Counted from the stretch's first letter, positions 34,399 through 42,980 are shown. The stretch is 64,000 nucleotides of DNA from Eubacteriales bacterium (GCA_030524455.1 JAUNGT010000005.1:53817-117816), one strand, 5' to 3'. Notes: generated by a model not told the origin, from the sequence alone. Program-made: numbers and translations.

Positions 34399-35892
34399 AT
34401 GCTTCGGATTTTATTGGTGGATGACGAGCCATTGGAGCTCATGGCTCTGCGGGATCATGTGGACTGGAAAAAGCTGGAAATCGGGGAGGTGCTGACGGCC
34501 AAAAACGGGCGGTCCGCTTACGAGCTGGTTTTGGAGAGGGAGCCGGATATCGTGATCACGGATGTCCATATGCCGGGGATGGACGGTATTGCTCTGGCGC
34601 AGAGGATTTACGAATTCAACCGGAAAATAAAGGTTGTATTTTTGTCCGGCTACGACGATTTTGATTATGTAAAATCGGCCATGCGGGTCGGGGCGGTGGA
34701 TTATCTGCTCAAGCCGTTTACCGCTGCAGAGATTGGAGAGGTCATCGGACGGGTAAAGGAAGCGCTGGGAAGGGAGCGGCTTTATTCTCACTCTCTGGAA
34801 AGCCTGGAGCAGACGCTGATCCGGCAGCTGTGCACCGGGAGCGGCGAGGGGAGGGAGGCTGTGTTAAGGGAGCTTGCGCGGATCCGGCAGGCGCTGGGCG
34901 GAAGCGGACAAAACGGCCTTCTTTTCTTTTTGGGAGTCTCTTCCCGGGCGCTGTCGGATTATCTGATGAAAAATATCAGCGGCATACGGGCCGTCTGGGT
35001 GGAGGACGGCGGAATCCTGGTGATTCTGCAGGGCTATGCGGATCCTGCCGAGCTGGGACGAAGGATCCAGGAGGCGCTGCGGCATTTGAACGGGCAGCGC
35101 TACAGCGGGGTTTATCTGGCCAGAAGATGCGTGCCGGATGAGGAATTGTATGAATGCAGCCAAATCGTGAGATCCTGGGGGACAGCGCTGTATTATGAAC
35201 CGGAGGGGACGCTGAAGGGGGTGCGCTGCGCGGAGGAAGGCTTTTCCGGAAAAACGGTATCCGATGAGGAGAGAAACCGCTTTTGGGAAAGGGCAAAGGA
35301 GGAGCTGGACAGCCTTCTTTCCGGGACGGAGGATCGGGTGGAGGAGACGGTTGACGGCTTGCTGCAGTCGATGAAGGCGTTGGGGCTGACCGGCCGGGAG
35401 GTGGGCGGCAGGCTGCAAGGGCTGTGGCCGGATATCAAAACGGCGGAGAACTGCAGAAGCGCATCGGAGCTGCGCGGGCAGCTGTTACAGGGGCTGAAGC
35501 AATTGCGGATGGAGGTGCAGGCAAGGGACAGCGGACGAAACGCCTTTGTTGTGCTGAAGGTCAAAGAATATGTACAGCTTCACTACGGGGAGCCGATGAC
35601 GGTGGAGGCGATTGCCGAACGGATTCATTTGTCGGTCAATTATGTGCGCTCTATTTTTAAGGAGGGGACCGGCCAGACCATTCTGGAATATGTGACGGAC
35701 TATCGTTTTGAAAAGGCCTGTGAATTATTGAAAAATCCGCTTTTGCGCGTAAAGGATGTGGCCAATCGGGTTGGCTATGAAAACATTTCTTATTTTGGAT
35801 CTGTGTTTACGAAGCGTTATCATATGACGCCGAACGAATATCGGAAGAAATTTGGACAGATACCCCATGAGGATTCGTGTAAAATGATATAA
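34399..35892 (+). CDS. YesN-family response regulator (REC + AraC HTH)
   Basis: A 497-residue regulator: receiver domain at 1-120 with acidic pocket VDDEP, phospho-acceptor Asp55 in DIVITDVHMPGMDG and Lys in YLLKPF; a middle domain with no clear motif; and a C-terminal AraC-type HTH (VKEYVQLHYGEPMTVEAIAE through VGYENISYFGSVFTKRYHMT and PNEYRK). I place the start at 34399 because GGGAGGA lies six bases upstream; the ATG at 34393 abuts that site. It follows SBP1 with a two-base gap. It should activate the transport and hydrolase genes when phosphorylated by YesM. Confidence 0.92.
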   Translation: MLRILLVDDEPLELMALRDHVDWKKLEIGEVLTAKNGRSAYELVLEREPDIVITDVHMPGMDGIALAQRIYEFNRKIKVVFLSGYDDFDYVKSAMRVGAVDYLLKPFTAAEIGEVIGRVKEALGRERLYSHSLESLEQTLIRQLCTGSGEGREAVLRELARIRQALGGSGQNGLLFFLGVSSRALSDYLMKNISGIRAVWVEDGGILVILQGYADPAELGRRIQEALRHLNGQRYSGVYLARRCVPDEELYECSQIVRSWGTALYYEPEGTLKGVRCAEEGFSGKTVSDEERNRFWERAKEELDSLLSGTEDRVEETVDGLLQSMKALGLTGREVGGRLQGLWPDIKTAENCRSASELRGQLLQGLKQLRMEVQARDSGRNAFVVLKVKEYVQLHYGEPMTVEAIAERIHLSVNYVRSIFKEGTGQTILEYVTDYRFEKACELLKNPLLRVKDVANRVGYENISYFGSVFTKRYHMTPNEYRKKFGQIPHEDSCKMI

Positions 35893-35988
35893 ATTGTTAA
35901 AATGGAATATTTATCCTGTACATATTTACTGATAATATTGATTTACGGAAACAAAGTCGGGAAAAACAAACTGACAAGGAGGAAGGAT

Positions 35989-37644
35989 ATGAAAAGAAAA
36001 TTGGCATTATTGCTGACTGCGGCGCTTGTGGCGGGCGCGTTAGGGGCCTGCGCAAAGACCTCTTCCGGAGGGGGAGACGGCAGCGCAGCATCGGATACCG
36101 GTTCCGGGGACGCTGTGGCCGCGGTATCCAACGAGGGAGAAATGGCGGAGGACGGAACGCCGATTATTTCTTTCTTTGATAAAAACTCGGGAACCCGCAC
36201 CTTCGACGATCCGATCGCCCAGGAGCTCATGAAGCGGACCGGCGTGACGATCAACCTGATCAGCCCGACCGGGGATCCGGCGGAAAAGCTTTCCCTGATG
36301 CTGGCCGGCCAGGATTATCCGGATATTGTACTGATGGACAGGGGCTCCGATATCGTAAATCAGTATATCGAGGCCGGGGCGCTGGTGGATTTGTCCCAGT
36401 ATCTGGACAAGCTTCCCAATGTGGCAAAAATGTACGGCGAAACGCTTAACAAGACAAGATATACGGATGGGGATAACTATTATCTGTCCAACTGGTACGG
36501 ATATGATCCGGATCCGGTCAATGGTTTTATCATGCGCTATGATATCATGATCGATCTGGTGGGCCAGGAGAGGGCGGACAGCGACGAGCCCTTCACTTTT
36601 TCGGAAATGGTGGAGCTGCTGAAGCAGTTTAAGGAGAAATATCCCCAGATGAACGGGGCCGACAGTGTGGCGCTGGTTGCTGCGGAGCCGGGAACGTCGG
36701 ACAATTTAAACGGTGTGTTTGCCGGGATGTACGGCATGAAAACCTACTATGTGGACGATAACGGAGATCTGCATTATCGGGTGAGCCATCCGGAGTATCT
36801 GGATGCGATCCATGATATGAACCTGCTGTACCGGGAAGGGCTTTTGGATAAGGAGTGGACCTCCAACAATGAGGAGCTGCGCAATCAGAAGCTCAGTCAG
36901 GGCAATGTGTTCGGATATATCGGAGCCTATTGGGATCCCTGGACGCCCAGCGCAGCGCTGAAGCAGTCCGACAATGAGAACGCGGAGTATCTGGCGTACA
37001 AGGTTGTGGCCGACGGCCATGATGCGGATCAGACGACTCTGAGCGGAAGAAGCTCCCTTGGCTGGGACGCGATCGCTATCACGAAGAACTGCAAAAATCT
37101 GGATGCGGCGCTGGCCTTTGTGGATTATTGCGCAAGCCAGGAGGGACAGGATCTGCTGCTTTGGGGCATCGAAGGACAGGATTGGGAGTTTGTGGACGGC
37201 GTTCGCACGCCCATCGGGGATATCGTGCAGCGCTATAAGGCGGATCCCACCAATGTTGTCAACGATACCGGAATTACCAAATGGACCTGGTTTGTAAAAA
37301 ATGACCGCCATGAGGACGACGATACGACCAACCGGATTTTCTGGAACGAGCAGGACCGTTCCGCCCAGTTTGCTTATAAGAACATTACGAACGCCTACTG
37401 GGATACGGCGGAATTTGATAATCTGGTGCCGGCAGGCAATTCCACGGAGGCGCTGAAGGCTCAGAAGGTGCAGGATATTATCAATCAGGCCTATCCCAAC
37501 ATGGTAAATGCGGCGACGCAGGAAGAGTGCGACGCGGTTTACCAGCAGATGATGACGGATCTGGAGCAGGCGGGCATCGCGGATGTGGAGGCGGCGATGA
37601 CGCAGAGCTACAAGGATCGTATGGAGCTGTGGGGAATGAACTGA
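35989..37644 (+). CDS. sugar-binding lipoprotein of the ABC importer (SBP2)
   Basis: A 551-residue LplA/YtcQ-like binding protein with signal MKRKLALLLTAALVAGALGA ending before the lipobox Cys, followed by a Ser/Gly-rich linker. AAGGAGGAAGG precedes the ATG at 35989; an upstream in-frame extension to 35902 lacks a signal sequence start. It is similar to SBP1 along its length but sits immediately before two permease genes, so it is the best candidate for the transport receptor. A strong stem-loop after it (37659-37697) should lower permease expression. No ATPase gene is near; such importers usually share a MsmX-type ATPase encoded elsewhere. Confidence 0.9.
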   Translation: MKRKLALLLTAALVAGALGACAKTSSGGGDGSAASDTGSGDAVAAVSNEGEMAEDGTPIISFFDKNSGTRTFDDPIAQELMKRTGVTINLISPTGDPAEKLSLMLAGQDYPDIVLMDRGSDIVNQYIEAGALVDLSQYLDKLPNVAKMYGETLNKTRYTDGDNYYLSNWYGYDPDPVNGFIMRYDIMIDLVGQERADSDEPFTFSEMVELLKQFKEKYPQMNGADSVALVAAEPGTSDNLNGVFAGMYGMKTYYVDDNGDLHYRVSHPEYLDAIHDMNLLYREGLLDKEWTSNNEELRNQKLSQGNVFGYIGAYWDPWTPSAALKQSDNENAEYLAYKVVADGHDADQTTLSGRSSLGWDAIAITKNCKNLDAALAFVDYCASQEGQDLLLWGIEGQDWEFVDGVRTPIGDIVQRYKADPTNVVNDTGITKWTWFVKNDRHEDDDTTNRIFWNEQDRSAQFAYKNITNAYWDTAEFDNLVPAGNSTEALKAQKVQDIINQAYPNMVNAATQEECDAVYQQMMTDLEQAGIADVEAAMTQSYKDRMELWGMN

Positions 37645-37658
37645 TACCGTGCGGCATG

Positions 37659-37697
37659 ACGGCGTCTGAATGAGAATACCTTTCAGACGCCGTTTTT
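37659..37697 (+). terminator. intercistronic terminator/attenuator between SBP2 and permeases
   Basis: ACGGCGTCTGAA, an 11-base spacer, TTCAGACGCCGT, then TTTTTT: a perfect 12-bp stem. A second dyad (CCCTGCA...TGCAGGG with an inner GGCTGCC/GGCAGCC) follows at 37708-37757. Partial readthrough would give more binding protein than permease. Confidence 0.8.
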
Positions 37698-37807
37698 TGT
37701 GCGATACGCCCTGCAGGCGGCTGCCGTGCTTGCACACAGGCAGCCATTTGCAGGGCAACGGACAGCAAACAGCTTTGCTGTGAGCTGGATGGATTGGAGG
37801 AGATTTT

Positions 37808-38758
37808 ATGGCGAGACAAAAACCGGCAAGGCCGCCGAAAAAGGCTCTCAAAAAAAGACTTTGGAATCAGCGGTATCTGTTTTTGCTGATGATTCCGGCC
37901 GTGGTGTGGGTGGCGTTGATTTGCTATGCGCCCATGACAGGACTGTATATGGCCTTCACAAATTACAGGCCGACGCAGAGCGGATATTGGAGCGATCTGT
38001 TGAACGCGCCGTTTGTGGGGATGGATTGGTTTGAATATTTTTTTCAGAATGACTTTGGAATGATTATGAGAAACACCCTGGCGACCAGCCTTCTGACGCT
38101 GTTGTTCTCCTTTCCGGCCCCGATTCTGATCGCCGTATTCCTGAACGAGCTGAAAAATATGAAGGTAAAGAAGGCGGTGCAGACAGCCTCTTATCTTCCT
38201 TATTTTATATCCTGGGTGATCGCGTCCAATATTTTTCTTACCTTTTTGTCCGGCAGCGGCGTGGTCAATGATCTGCTGATGGCCCTGCATATCATCGACG
38301 AGCCGGTTTTGTTTTTCCAGAACGGCCGGTATTTCTGGTGGATTATCGCCTTTGCCAATACCTGGAAAAACATGGGCTACAACGCCATCATTTACCTGGC
38401 GGCGATATCCGGCGTGGATCAGGGCTTATACGAGGCCGCTGAGGTGGATGGGGCAAACCGGGTTCAGAAAATATGGCACATTACCCTGCCGGCGATCCGG
38501 GGCACGATCTGCATCATGCTGATCCTGGCAATTGGCGGTATTTTAAATACCGGCTTCGAGCAGCAGCTGCTGATGGGAAATAATGCAATTTTAAATTATT
38601 CCGACGTGCTGGATACATACGCTTATCGGTACGGCCTGACCAAAGGGATGTATTCCTACGGAACGGCGGTTGGAATGTTTAAATCTGTCGTATCGTTTAT
38701 TCTGGTGATGGGAGCAAATAAAATCACTTCAAAGCTGAACGATACCGCACTGTTTTAG
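37808..38758 (+). CDS. sugar ABC transporter permease (LplB-like)
   Basis: A 316-residue inner-membrane permease of the oligosaccharide class with six hydrophobic segments. The N-terminus is basic (ARQKPARPPKKALKKRLWNQ), followed by RYLFLLMIPAVVWVALICYA. The EAA coupling loop reads YEAAEVDGANRVQKIWHITLP, where the ATPase docks. GGAGGAGATTTT precedes the ATG. It pairs with the permease 17 bases downstream. Confidence 0.92.
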   Translation: MARQKPARPPKKALKKRLWNQRYLFLLMIPAVVWVALICYAPMTGLYMAFTNYRPTQSGYWSDLLNAPFVGMDWFEYFFQNDFGMIMRNTLATSLLTLLFSFPAPILIAVFLNELKNMKVKKAVQTASYLPYFISWVIASNIFLTFLSGSGVVNDLLMALHIIDEPVLFFQNGRYFWWIIAFANTWKNMGYNAIIYLAAISGVDQGLYEAAEVDGANRVQKIWHITLPAIRGTICIMLILAIGGILNTGFEQQLLMGNNAILNYSDVLDTYAYRYGLTKGMYSYGTAVGMFKSVVSFILVMGANKITSKLNDTALF

Positions 38759-38775
38759 AGGGAGGAGGAAAAAGA

Positions 38776-39693
38776 ATGGCAAAGACGGCTGTAAAAAGAA
38801 AAAAGCGTCCGATGCAGCGGACCGCCAGCGAGTGGGTGCTGGATATCTTCAAGGTAGTTTTCCTGACTCTCGTGACGGTGGTGACGGTTTACCCGTTTTG
38901 GAATATTTTGATTGTGTCGATCAACGATCCCACGGATGCGATGAGAGGCGGTTTGTATTTCTGGCCCCGGGTGTTCAGTATTGTCAGCTATAAGGAGATC
39001 CTGAGCCGCTCGACCTTTACCCATTCGATCTGGGTAACGCTTGCCAGGACGATTGTGGGCACTCCGCTGGCGCTTCTGTGCACCTCCATGCTGGCCTACT
39101 CCCTGTCGCGCAAGGAGCTGGTCGGGCACAAGTTCTGGAATGTCATGTTCGTGTTCACCATGTATTTTGGCGGCGGACAGGTCCCCTACTATATGGTGCT
39201 GAAAAATCTGGGCCTTTTGGATACCTTCTGGGTATTCATCTTCCCCCTGATTATGAGCGTGTACAATATGATTCTGATCCGTTCCTATATAGAATCCATG
39301 CCGGATGAATTGTTTGAGGCGGTCAAAATTGACGGCGGAAACGATCTTGTGGTTTATTTCCGGATTATTTTGCCGCTGGCAAAGCCCATCCTGATGACGG
39401 TGGCCCTGTTTGTGGCGATCACCCAGTGGAACTCCTGGTTTGACGCCTATCTGTACACCTCCAGCGAGAATTTAAAGCCGATGCAGTCCATCCTGGTGGA
39501 AATCCTGAACCAGTACAATACCGGTGCGACGACCTCCGCGCAGATGTCGAACGCAAAGTCCGGGATGACGATCACGCCGGATTCCCTGCGCATGGCGGCG
39601 ACGATGATCGCCACGATACCGATCATCTGCGTATATCCGTTTATCCAGAAGTATTTCGTCAAGGGGATTATGCTCGGAGCGGTCAAGGGCTGA
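38776..39693 (+). CDS. sugar ABC transporter permease (YtcP-like)
   Basis: A 305-residue permease with six hydrophobic segments and the EAA loop DELFEAVKIDGGNDLVVYFR. It resembles YtcP/LplC proteins (VVTVYPFWNILIVSIND near the N-terminus, YPFIQKYFVKGIMLGAVKG at the C-terminus). GAGGGAGGAGG lies just before the ATG. It completes the importer. The importer probably delivers arabino- or galacto-oligosaccharides, by association with the hydrolases. Confidence 0.92.
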   Translation: MAKTAVKRKKRPMQRTASEWVLDIFKVVFLTLVTVVTVYPFWNILIVSINDPTDAMRGGLYFWPRVFSIVSYKEILSRSTFTHSIWVTLARTIVGTPLALLCTSMLAYSLSRKELVGHKFWNVMFVFTMYFGGGQVPYYMVLKNLGLLDTFWVFIFPLIMSVYNMILIRSYIESMPDELFEAVKIDGGNDLVVYFRIILPLAKPILMTVALFVAITQWNSWFDAYLYTSSENLKPMQSILVEILNQYNTGATTSAQMSNAKSGMTITPDSLRMAATMIATIPIICVYPFIQKYFVKGIMLGAVKG

Positions 39694-39709
39694 GGCTGTC
39701 GCCGCTTTG

Positions 39710-39762
39710 CGGATGCCGGTGTTTTACGGTTGTCGGTACTTTGCGGCTACCGGTGCTCTTTG
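39710..39762 (+). repeat. three imperfect 17-19 bp tandem repeats
   Basis: Units begin CGGATGCCGGTG, CGGTTGTCGGTA and CGGCTACCGGTG, each followed by a T-rich end. They lie in the gap between the last permease and the Nim-like gene and run over the 3' end of the latter. Purpose unknown. Confidence 0.4.
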
Positions 39763-40217
39763 CAGCTTATTGTCTCCACCTCCAGGCAGAACACGCACAC
39801 ATGCCGCAGCGCTTCGTCGGGGAAGTTCCATTCCTGCCCGGGGCTGTAGTGCTCCATGATGACGGAAAGCGCCCGGCGCTTCTGATCGGGATCGGAGAGG
39901 AAAAAAACCTTTCCGGTCCCGATCACGCTCTGATATTTCATCGTATATTGGCAGGCGGAGCTGCCCGGCACCAGCTCGTGCCCGCAGTCCAGCTCAAAGC
40001 CGGCCCTCCGGTTGCGCCGGATCAGATCCAGCTTTCGCCCCTCCGGTGCGCCGTGAAAATAGAAAAAGCTACGGCCCTGTTGCTCCTCGTAGCCGAAATT
40101 GAGCGGGACGATGTAGGCGCTGTCCCCGTCGGCGAGGCCCAGGCGGCAGCAGCCGCAGGAGAGGATAATGCTGCGGATTTTTTCGGGATCTGTGATTTCA
40201 CGTTCTTTTCGTCTCAT
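39747..40217 (-). CDS. pyridoxamine 5'-phosphate oxidase family flavoprotein (Nim-like)
   Basis: A 156-residue split-barrel flavin-binding protein. It starts MRRKEREITDPEKIRSIILS, the usual opening of the NimA-type/PNPOx family in Clostridia, and has LGLADGDSAYIVPLNFGYEE and FYFHGAPEGRKLDLI, as expected for FMN binding. Nim proteins can reduce nitroimidazoles, but most chromosomal homologues have no known substrate and this name should not be read as proof of resistance. AAGGAGG precedes the ATG. Confidence 0.85.
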   Translation of the reverse strand: MRRKEREITDPEKIRSIILSCGCCRLGLADGDSAYIVPLNFGYEEQQGRSFFYFHGAPEGRKLDLIRRNRRAGFELDCGHELVPGSSACQYTMKYQSVIGTGKVFFLSDPDQKRRALSVIMEHYSPGQEWNFPDEALRHVCVFCLEVETISCKEHR

Positions 40218-40267
40218 GGGGATCCTCCTTACGATTTTGACTGTTTGCTCCGGGCTGGCGGAACCGC

Positions 40268-40426
40268 ACGTTCAGCCGCGCCACTCGCAAAGTCGCTCTT
40301 CGAGCTCTCCGCCGCCTTCGGCGGCTCCCTTTGCTCGTGAATCGGCGCTCCCTCAGCCGGGAATAACCGACCAAAATTCGTGCGAGCACGATTTTGGCCG
40401 TTCATTCCCGGCTGGCTGAACTGTTA
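40268..40426 (-). repeat. family 2 structured repeat, copy 2 (inverted)
   Basis: Read on the minus strand it starts TAACAGTTCAGCCAGCCGGG and follows the copy at 4068-4230 closely, including the nested hairpin with the core TCGTGCTCGCACGA and the GCCGCCGAAGGCGGC stem. It differs by scattered substitutions and a less symmetric far end. It fills the gap between the Nim-like gene and the DUF1624 gene. Confidence 0.75.
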
Positions 40427-40450
40427 TGGTACAGTTTAAATGACAGCGCA

Positions 40451-40479
40451 TGGAAAAGCAACCGGATTTGTGCTACAAT
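40451..40479 (+). promoter_or_regulatory. probable promoter of the DUF1624 gene
   Basis: TGGAAA, 17 bases, TACAAT at 40474-40479. The -35 is moderate (4 of 6). It precedes the SD-like GGAAAGGAAGGG at 40485-40496. Confidence 0.4.
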
Positions 40480-40501
40480 GAGCGGGAAAGGAAGGGAAAA
40501 T

Positions 40502-40528
40502 GTTACTGGTCACGGAGTCAACAGTAAC
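40502..40528 (+). repeat. family 1 relic between ribosome binding site and start
   Basis: 27 bases that match the right end of the family 1 element with one substitution, bounded by GTTACTG and CAGTAAC. GGGAAAA stands on both sides (40494-40500 and 40529-40535), like the 8-base duplication flanking the full copies. It looks like an internally deleted element. Confidence 0.7.
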
Positions 40529-40537
40529 GGGAAAAAT

Positions 40538-41281
40538 ATGGCGAAGGAACGATATGCTCTCATCGACGCGATCCGCGGTCTGACGGTGCTGAGTATGGTA
40601 ATATTTCATTTTTCATATGACGTGTTTATGGTTTACGGGAGGGATCCGGCCTGGTACGGGCGGCCGGCGGTGTGCGCCTGGCAGCAGTCGATCTGCTGGA
40701 CATTCATTCTGGTGTCCGGATTTGTGTGGAGCTGGGGCAGGAAAAGCAATCTCAGAAGGGGGATTGCGCTGAATCTGCTGGGCCTTCTGATTACCGCCGT
40801 GACGGCCATTGCCCTGCCGCAGGAGACAGTCCGCTTTGGGGTGCTCAATTTCCTGGGCTGCGCTGCCCTGCTTATGATTCCATGGGAGCGGGGGCTGCGC
40901 AGGATTTTGGCGCCGGCAGGACTGCTGGGGAGTTTTTTGTTGTTTTGGCTCTGCCGGGGCATTCCGGAGGGCTTTGTCGGAGTGGAAGGCCTTTTTGAGC
41001 TGCGCTTGCCGGAGCAGCTCTACCGTGTCGGCTTTTTGGCGCCGCTTGGATTTCCCGGACCGGATTTTTCCTCCAGCGACTTTTTCCCGGTGCTGCCCTG
41101 GTTTTTCCTGTTTTCCGGCGGTTATTTTTTTCAGCGGATTTTTATGGAGAGGGAGAGCTGGAAACGGCTGGCCCGGCTGCGTGTCCCTCTGCTGGACTGG
41201 CTCGGACGCAAAAGTATCTGGATCTATCTGATCCATCAGCCGGCGGCAATGCTGGTCTGCTGCCTCCTGTTTTCGCAATGA
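40538..41281 (+). CDS. DUF1624 membrane protein (heparan-alpha-glucosaminide N-acetyltransferase-like)
   Basis: A 247-residue protein with about seven hydrophobic segments. It begins MAKERYALIDAIRGLTVLSM and has VIFHFSYDVFMVYG, the DAIRG...H pattern of the DUF1624/HGSNAT-like acyltransferase family. In bacteria these are thought to transfer acyl groups to cell-surface sugars, but none close to this one is proven. The good SD-like stretch (40485-40496) is 41 bases from the ATG because a 27-base repeat relic lies between; locally only GGGA precedes the start. Confidence 0.8.
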   Translation: MAKERYALIDAIRGLTVLSMVIFHFSYDVFMVYGRDPAWYGRPAVCAWQQSICWTFILVSGFVWSWGRKSNLRRGIALNLLGLLITAVTAIALPQETVRFGVLNFLGCAALLMIPWERGLRRILAPAGLLGSFLLFWLCRGIPEGFVGVEGLFELRLPEQLYRVGFLAPLGFPGPDFSSSDFFPVLPWFFLFSGGYFFQRIFMERESWKRLARLRVPLLDWLGRKSIWIYLIHQPAAMLVCCLLFSQ

Positions 41282-41337
41282 GAAATTTTCTGATTCGTTA
41301 TAGGTTAGATATAACTAACAGAATCCGCCGTTTTGGG

Positions 41338-41366
41338 TTGACAAACGCACACGGATTGTATAAAAT
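41338..41366 (+). promoter_or_regulatory. sigma-A promoter of ispE
   Basis: TTGACA, 17 bases, TAAAAT. ATTGTA at 41355-41360 and TACAAT at 41371-41376 form a dyad over the -10, and TGTATACA at 41380-41387 is an 8-bp palindrome of the kind bound by GntR/FadR-type regulators, one of which is encoded two genes on. Confidence 0.65.
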
Positions 41367-41419
41367 TAAATACAATTAATGTATACAAAATACAGATTTT
41401 CAATGCGTGGGAGGGAAAT

Positions 41420-42307
41420 GTGGAAACGATACAGCTGAGGGCGTACGCAAAGATAAACCTGGGACTTGACGTGCTTCGCCGCCGTCCGGACGGCTATCAC
41501 GAGGTGCGGATGGTGATGCAGACCGTCGGCATTTGGGACGAGCTGGAATTTGAGCGCATCGGGGAGGATGTGATCCGGATCAGCGCGGATATGCAGGAGC
41601 TTCCGGTAAACGAGAACAACCTGATTTACAGGGCAGTGAAGCGGATGAAGGCCATGTACGGTATCCGGGAGGGCGTTTCGGTCCGTCTGCGGAAGAAGAT
41701 TCCTGTCGCGGCGGGGATGGCGGGCGGCAGCGCGGACGCGGCAGCGGCCATCCATGCGGTGGACAGGCTGTTTGGCCTGGGGCTTTCCCTGGCGGAAAAG
41801 CAGGCCGTGGGCGTCAGGCTGGGGGCGGACGTGCCCTATTGCCTGATGGGCGGTACGGCGCTGGCAGAGGGGATCGGCGAGGTGCTGACGGCGCTGCCGG
41901 ACACCCCCGGCGCCCGGCTTGTGGTTGCGAAGCCGAATCTGAACGTGTCCACAAAATTTGTATATGAGAATCTTCATGCGGAGCGGCTGAGCCGGCACCC
42001 GGACATCGATGGTATGGTGGAGAGCATCCGGAAGGGAAGCCTGCAGGGCGTGACAGAGCGCATGGGGAATGTGCTGGAGACGGTGACCTGCAGGAGTTAT
42101 CCGATCATCGGGCAGATGAAGGGGCTTCTCATGGAAAACGGGGCGATGAACGCGCTGATGAGCGGCAGCGGCCCCACGGTATTCGGTGTTTTTTCGGAGG
42201 GGGAAAGAGCGCGGCAGGCCTATGATGCGATGGAGAAAAGCGGCCTGGCAAGGCAGTTGTTTTTGACGGAGTTTGTGGGGACGGAGGGCTTGGATGAACG
42301 AGTTTGA
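41420..42307 (+). CDS. ispE: 4-diphosphocytidyl-2-C-methyl-D-erythritol kinase
   Basis: A GHMP kinase of the non-mevalonate isoprenoid pathway. The 295-residue protein starts METIQLRAYAKINLGLDVL (AKINL is the IspE signature), has the ATP loop PVAAGMAGGSADAAAA and the late GSGPTVFGVF. The start is the GTG at 41420, with GTGGGAGGG four to five bases upstream; the ATG at 41418 is out of frame. Its 3' end overlaps the regulator gene by 14 bases. Confidence 0.95.
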   Translation: METIQLRAYAKINLGLDVLRRRPDGYHEVRMVMQTVGIWDELEFERIGEDVIRISADMQELPVNENNLIYRAVKRMKAMYGIREGVSVRLRKKIPVAAGMAGGSADAAAAIHAVDRLFGLGLSLAEKQAVGVRLGADVPYCLMGGTALAEGIGEVLTALPDTPGARLVVAKPNLNVSTKFVYENLHAERLSRHPDIDGMVESIRKGSLQGVTERMGNVLETVTCRSYPIIGQMKGLLMENGAMNALMSGSGPTVFGVFSEGERARQAYDAMEKSGLARQLFLTEFVGTEGLDERV

Positions 42308-42980
42308 GAAGGAAAAGGACGAGGAATACCTGCCTCTGCGGGATGTGGTGTTCAATACGCTGCGGCGCAGTATTCTGACCGGGGAGCTAAAGCCAGGCGA
42401 GCGCCTGATGGAGATTCACCTGGCGGATAAGCTGGGGGTGTCCCGGACGCCGATCCGGGAGGCCATCCGCAAGCTGGAGCTGGAGGGGCTTGTGACGATG
42501 ATTCCCCGGCGAGGGGCCGAGGTGGCCCAGATCACGGAGAAAAATCTGCGGGATGTGCTGGAGGTGCGCCGGGCGCTGGATGCGCTGGCGGTGGAGCTTG
42601 CCTGCGAGAGGATCACGGAGGAGGAGCTTACGCAGCTGAGACAGGCCTGCGAGCATTTTATCCAGGTGACCAGGGAGGGCAACGCCAATCAGGTGGCCCG
42701 GGCGGATGTGGATTTGCACGATATTATCCTGCGTGCCAGCGGCAACGAGCGTCTGATGCAGATGATCAGCAAGCTGTCCCAGCAGATGTACCGTTACCGC
42801 CTGGAATATGTCAAGGACGCGAACAATTACGAACGTCTTATCGAGGAACACAGGCGGATTTACGAGGCCATCCGCAGCCGGGACAAGGAAAAGGGCGCGG
42901 AGGCCATCAAGAACCATATCGACAATCAGGAAAAGGCGGTGATCCTGAGGATCGCCGGGAAACATGTACCGGAAAAATGA
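42294..42980 (+). CDS. GntR family regulator, FCD (FadR) type
   Basis: A 228-residue repressor-type protein: N-terminal winged HTH (LRRSILTGELKPGERLMEIH and LGVSRTPIREAIRKLELEG) and a C-terminal FCD ligand domain with the metal-type residues in DLHDIILRASGN and EEHRRIYEAI. It starts 14 bases before the end of ispE with GGAGGG upstream, so it is coupled to it. Small acids are common effectors in the family; the target may be its own operon, whose promoter has two dyads. Confidence 0.9.
   Translation: MNEFEKEKDEEYLPLRDVVFNTLRRSILTGELKPGERLMEIHLADKLGVSRTPIREAIRKLELEGLVTMIPRRGAEVAQITEKNLRDVLEVRRALDALAVELACERITEEELTQLRQACEHFIQVTREGNANQVARADVDLHDIILRASGNERLMQMISKLSQQMYRYRLEYVKDANNYERLIEEHRRIYEAIRSRDKEKGAEAIKNHIDNQEKAVILRIAGKHVPEK

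Noticed and set aside
39747..40217. Nitroimidazole resistance gene
   Set aside because: Nim-like flavoproteins are widespread in anaerobes and sequence alone does not show resistance, so I call only the family.
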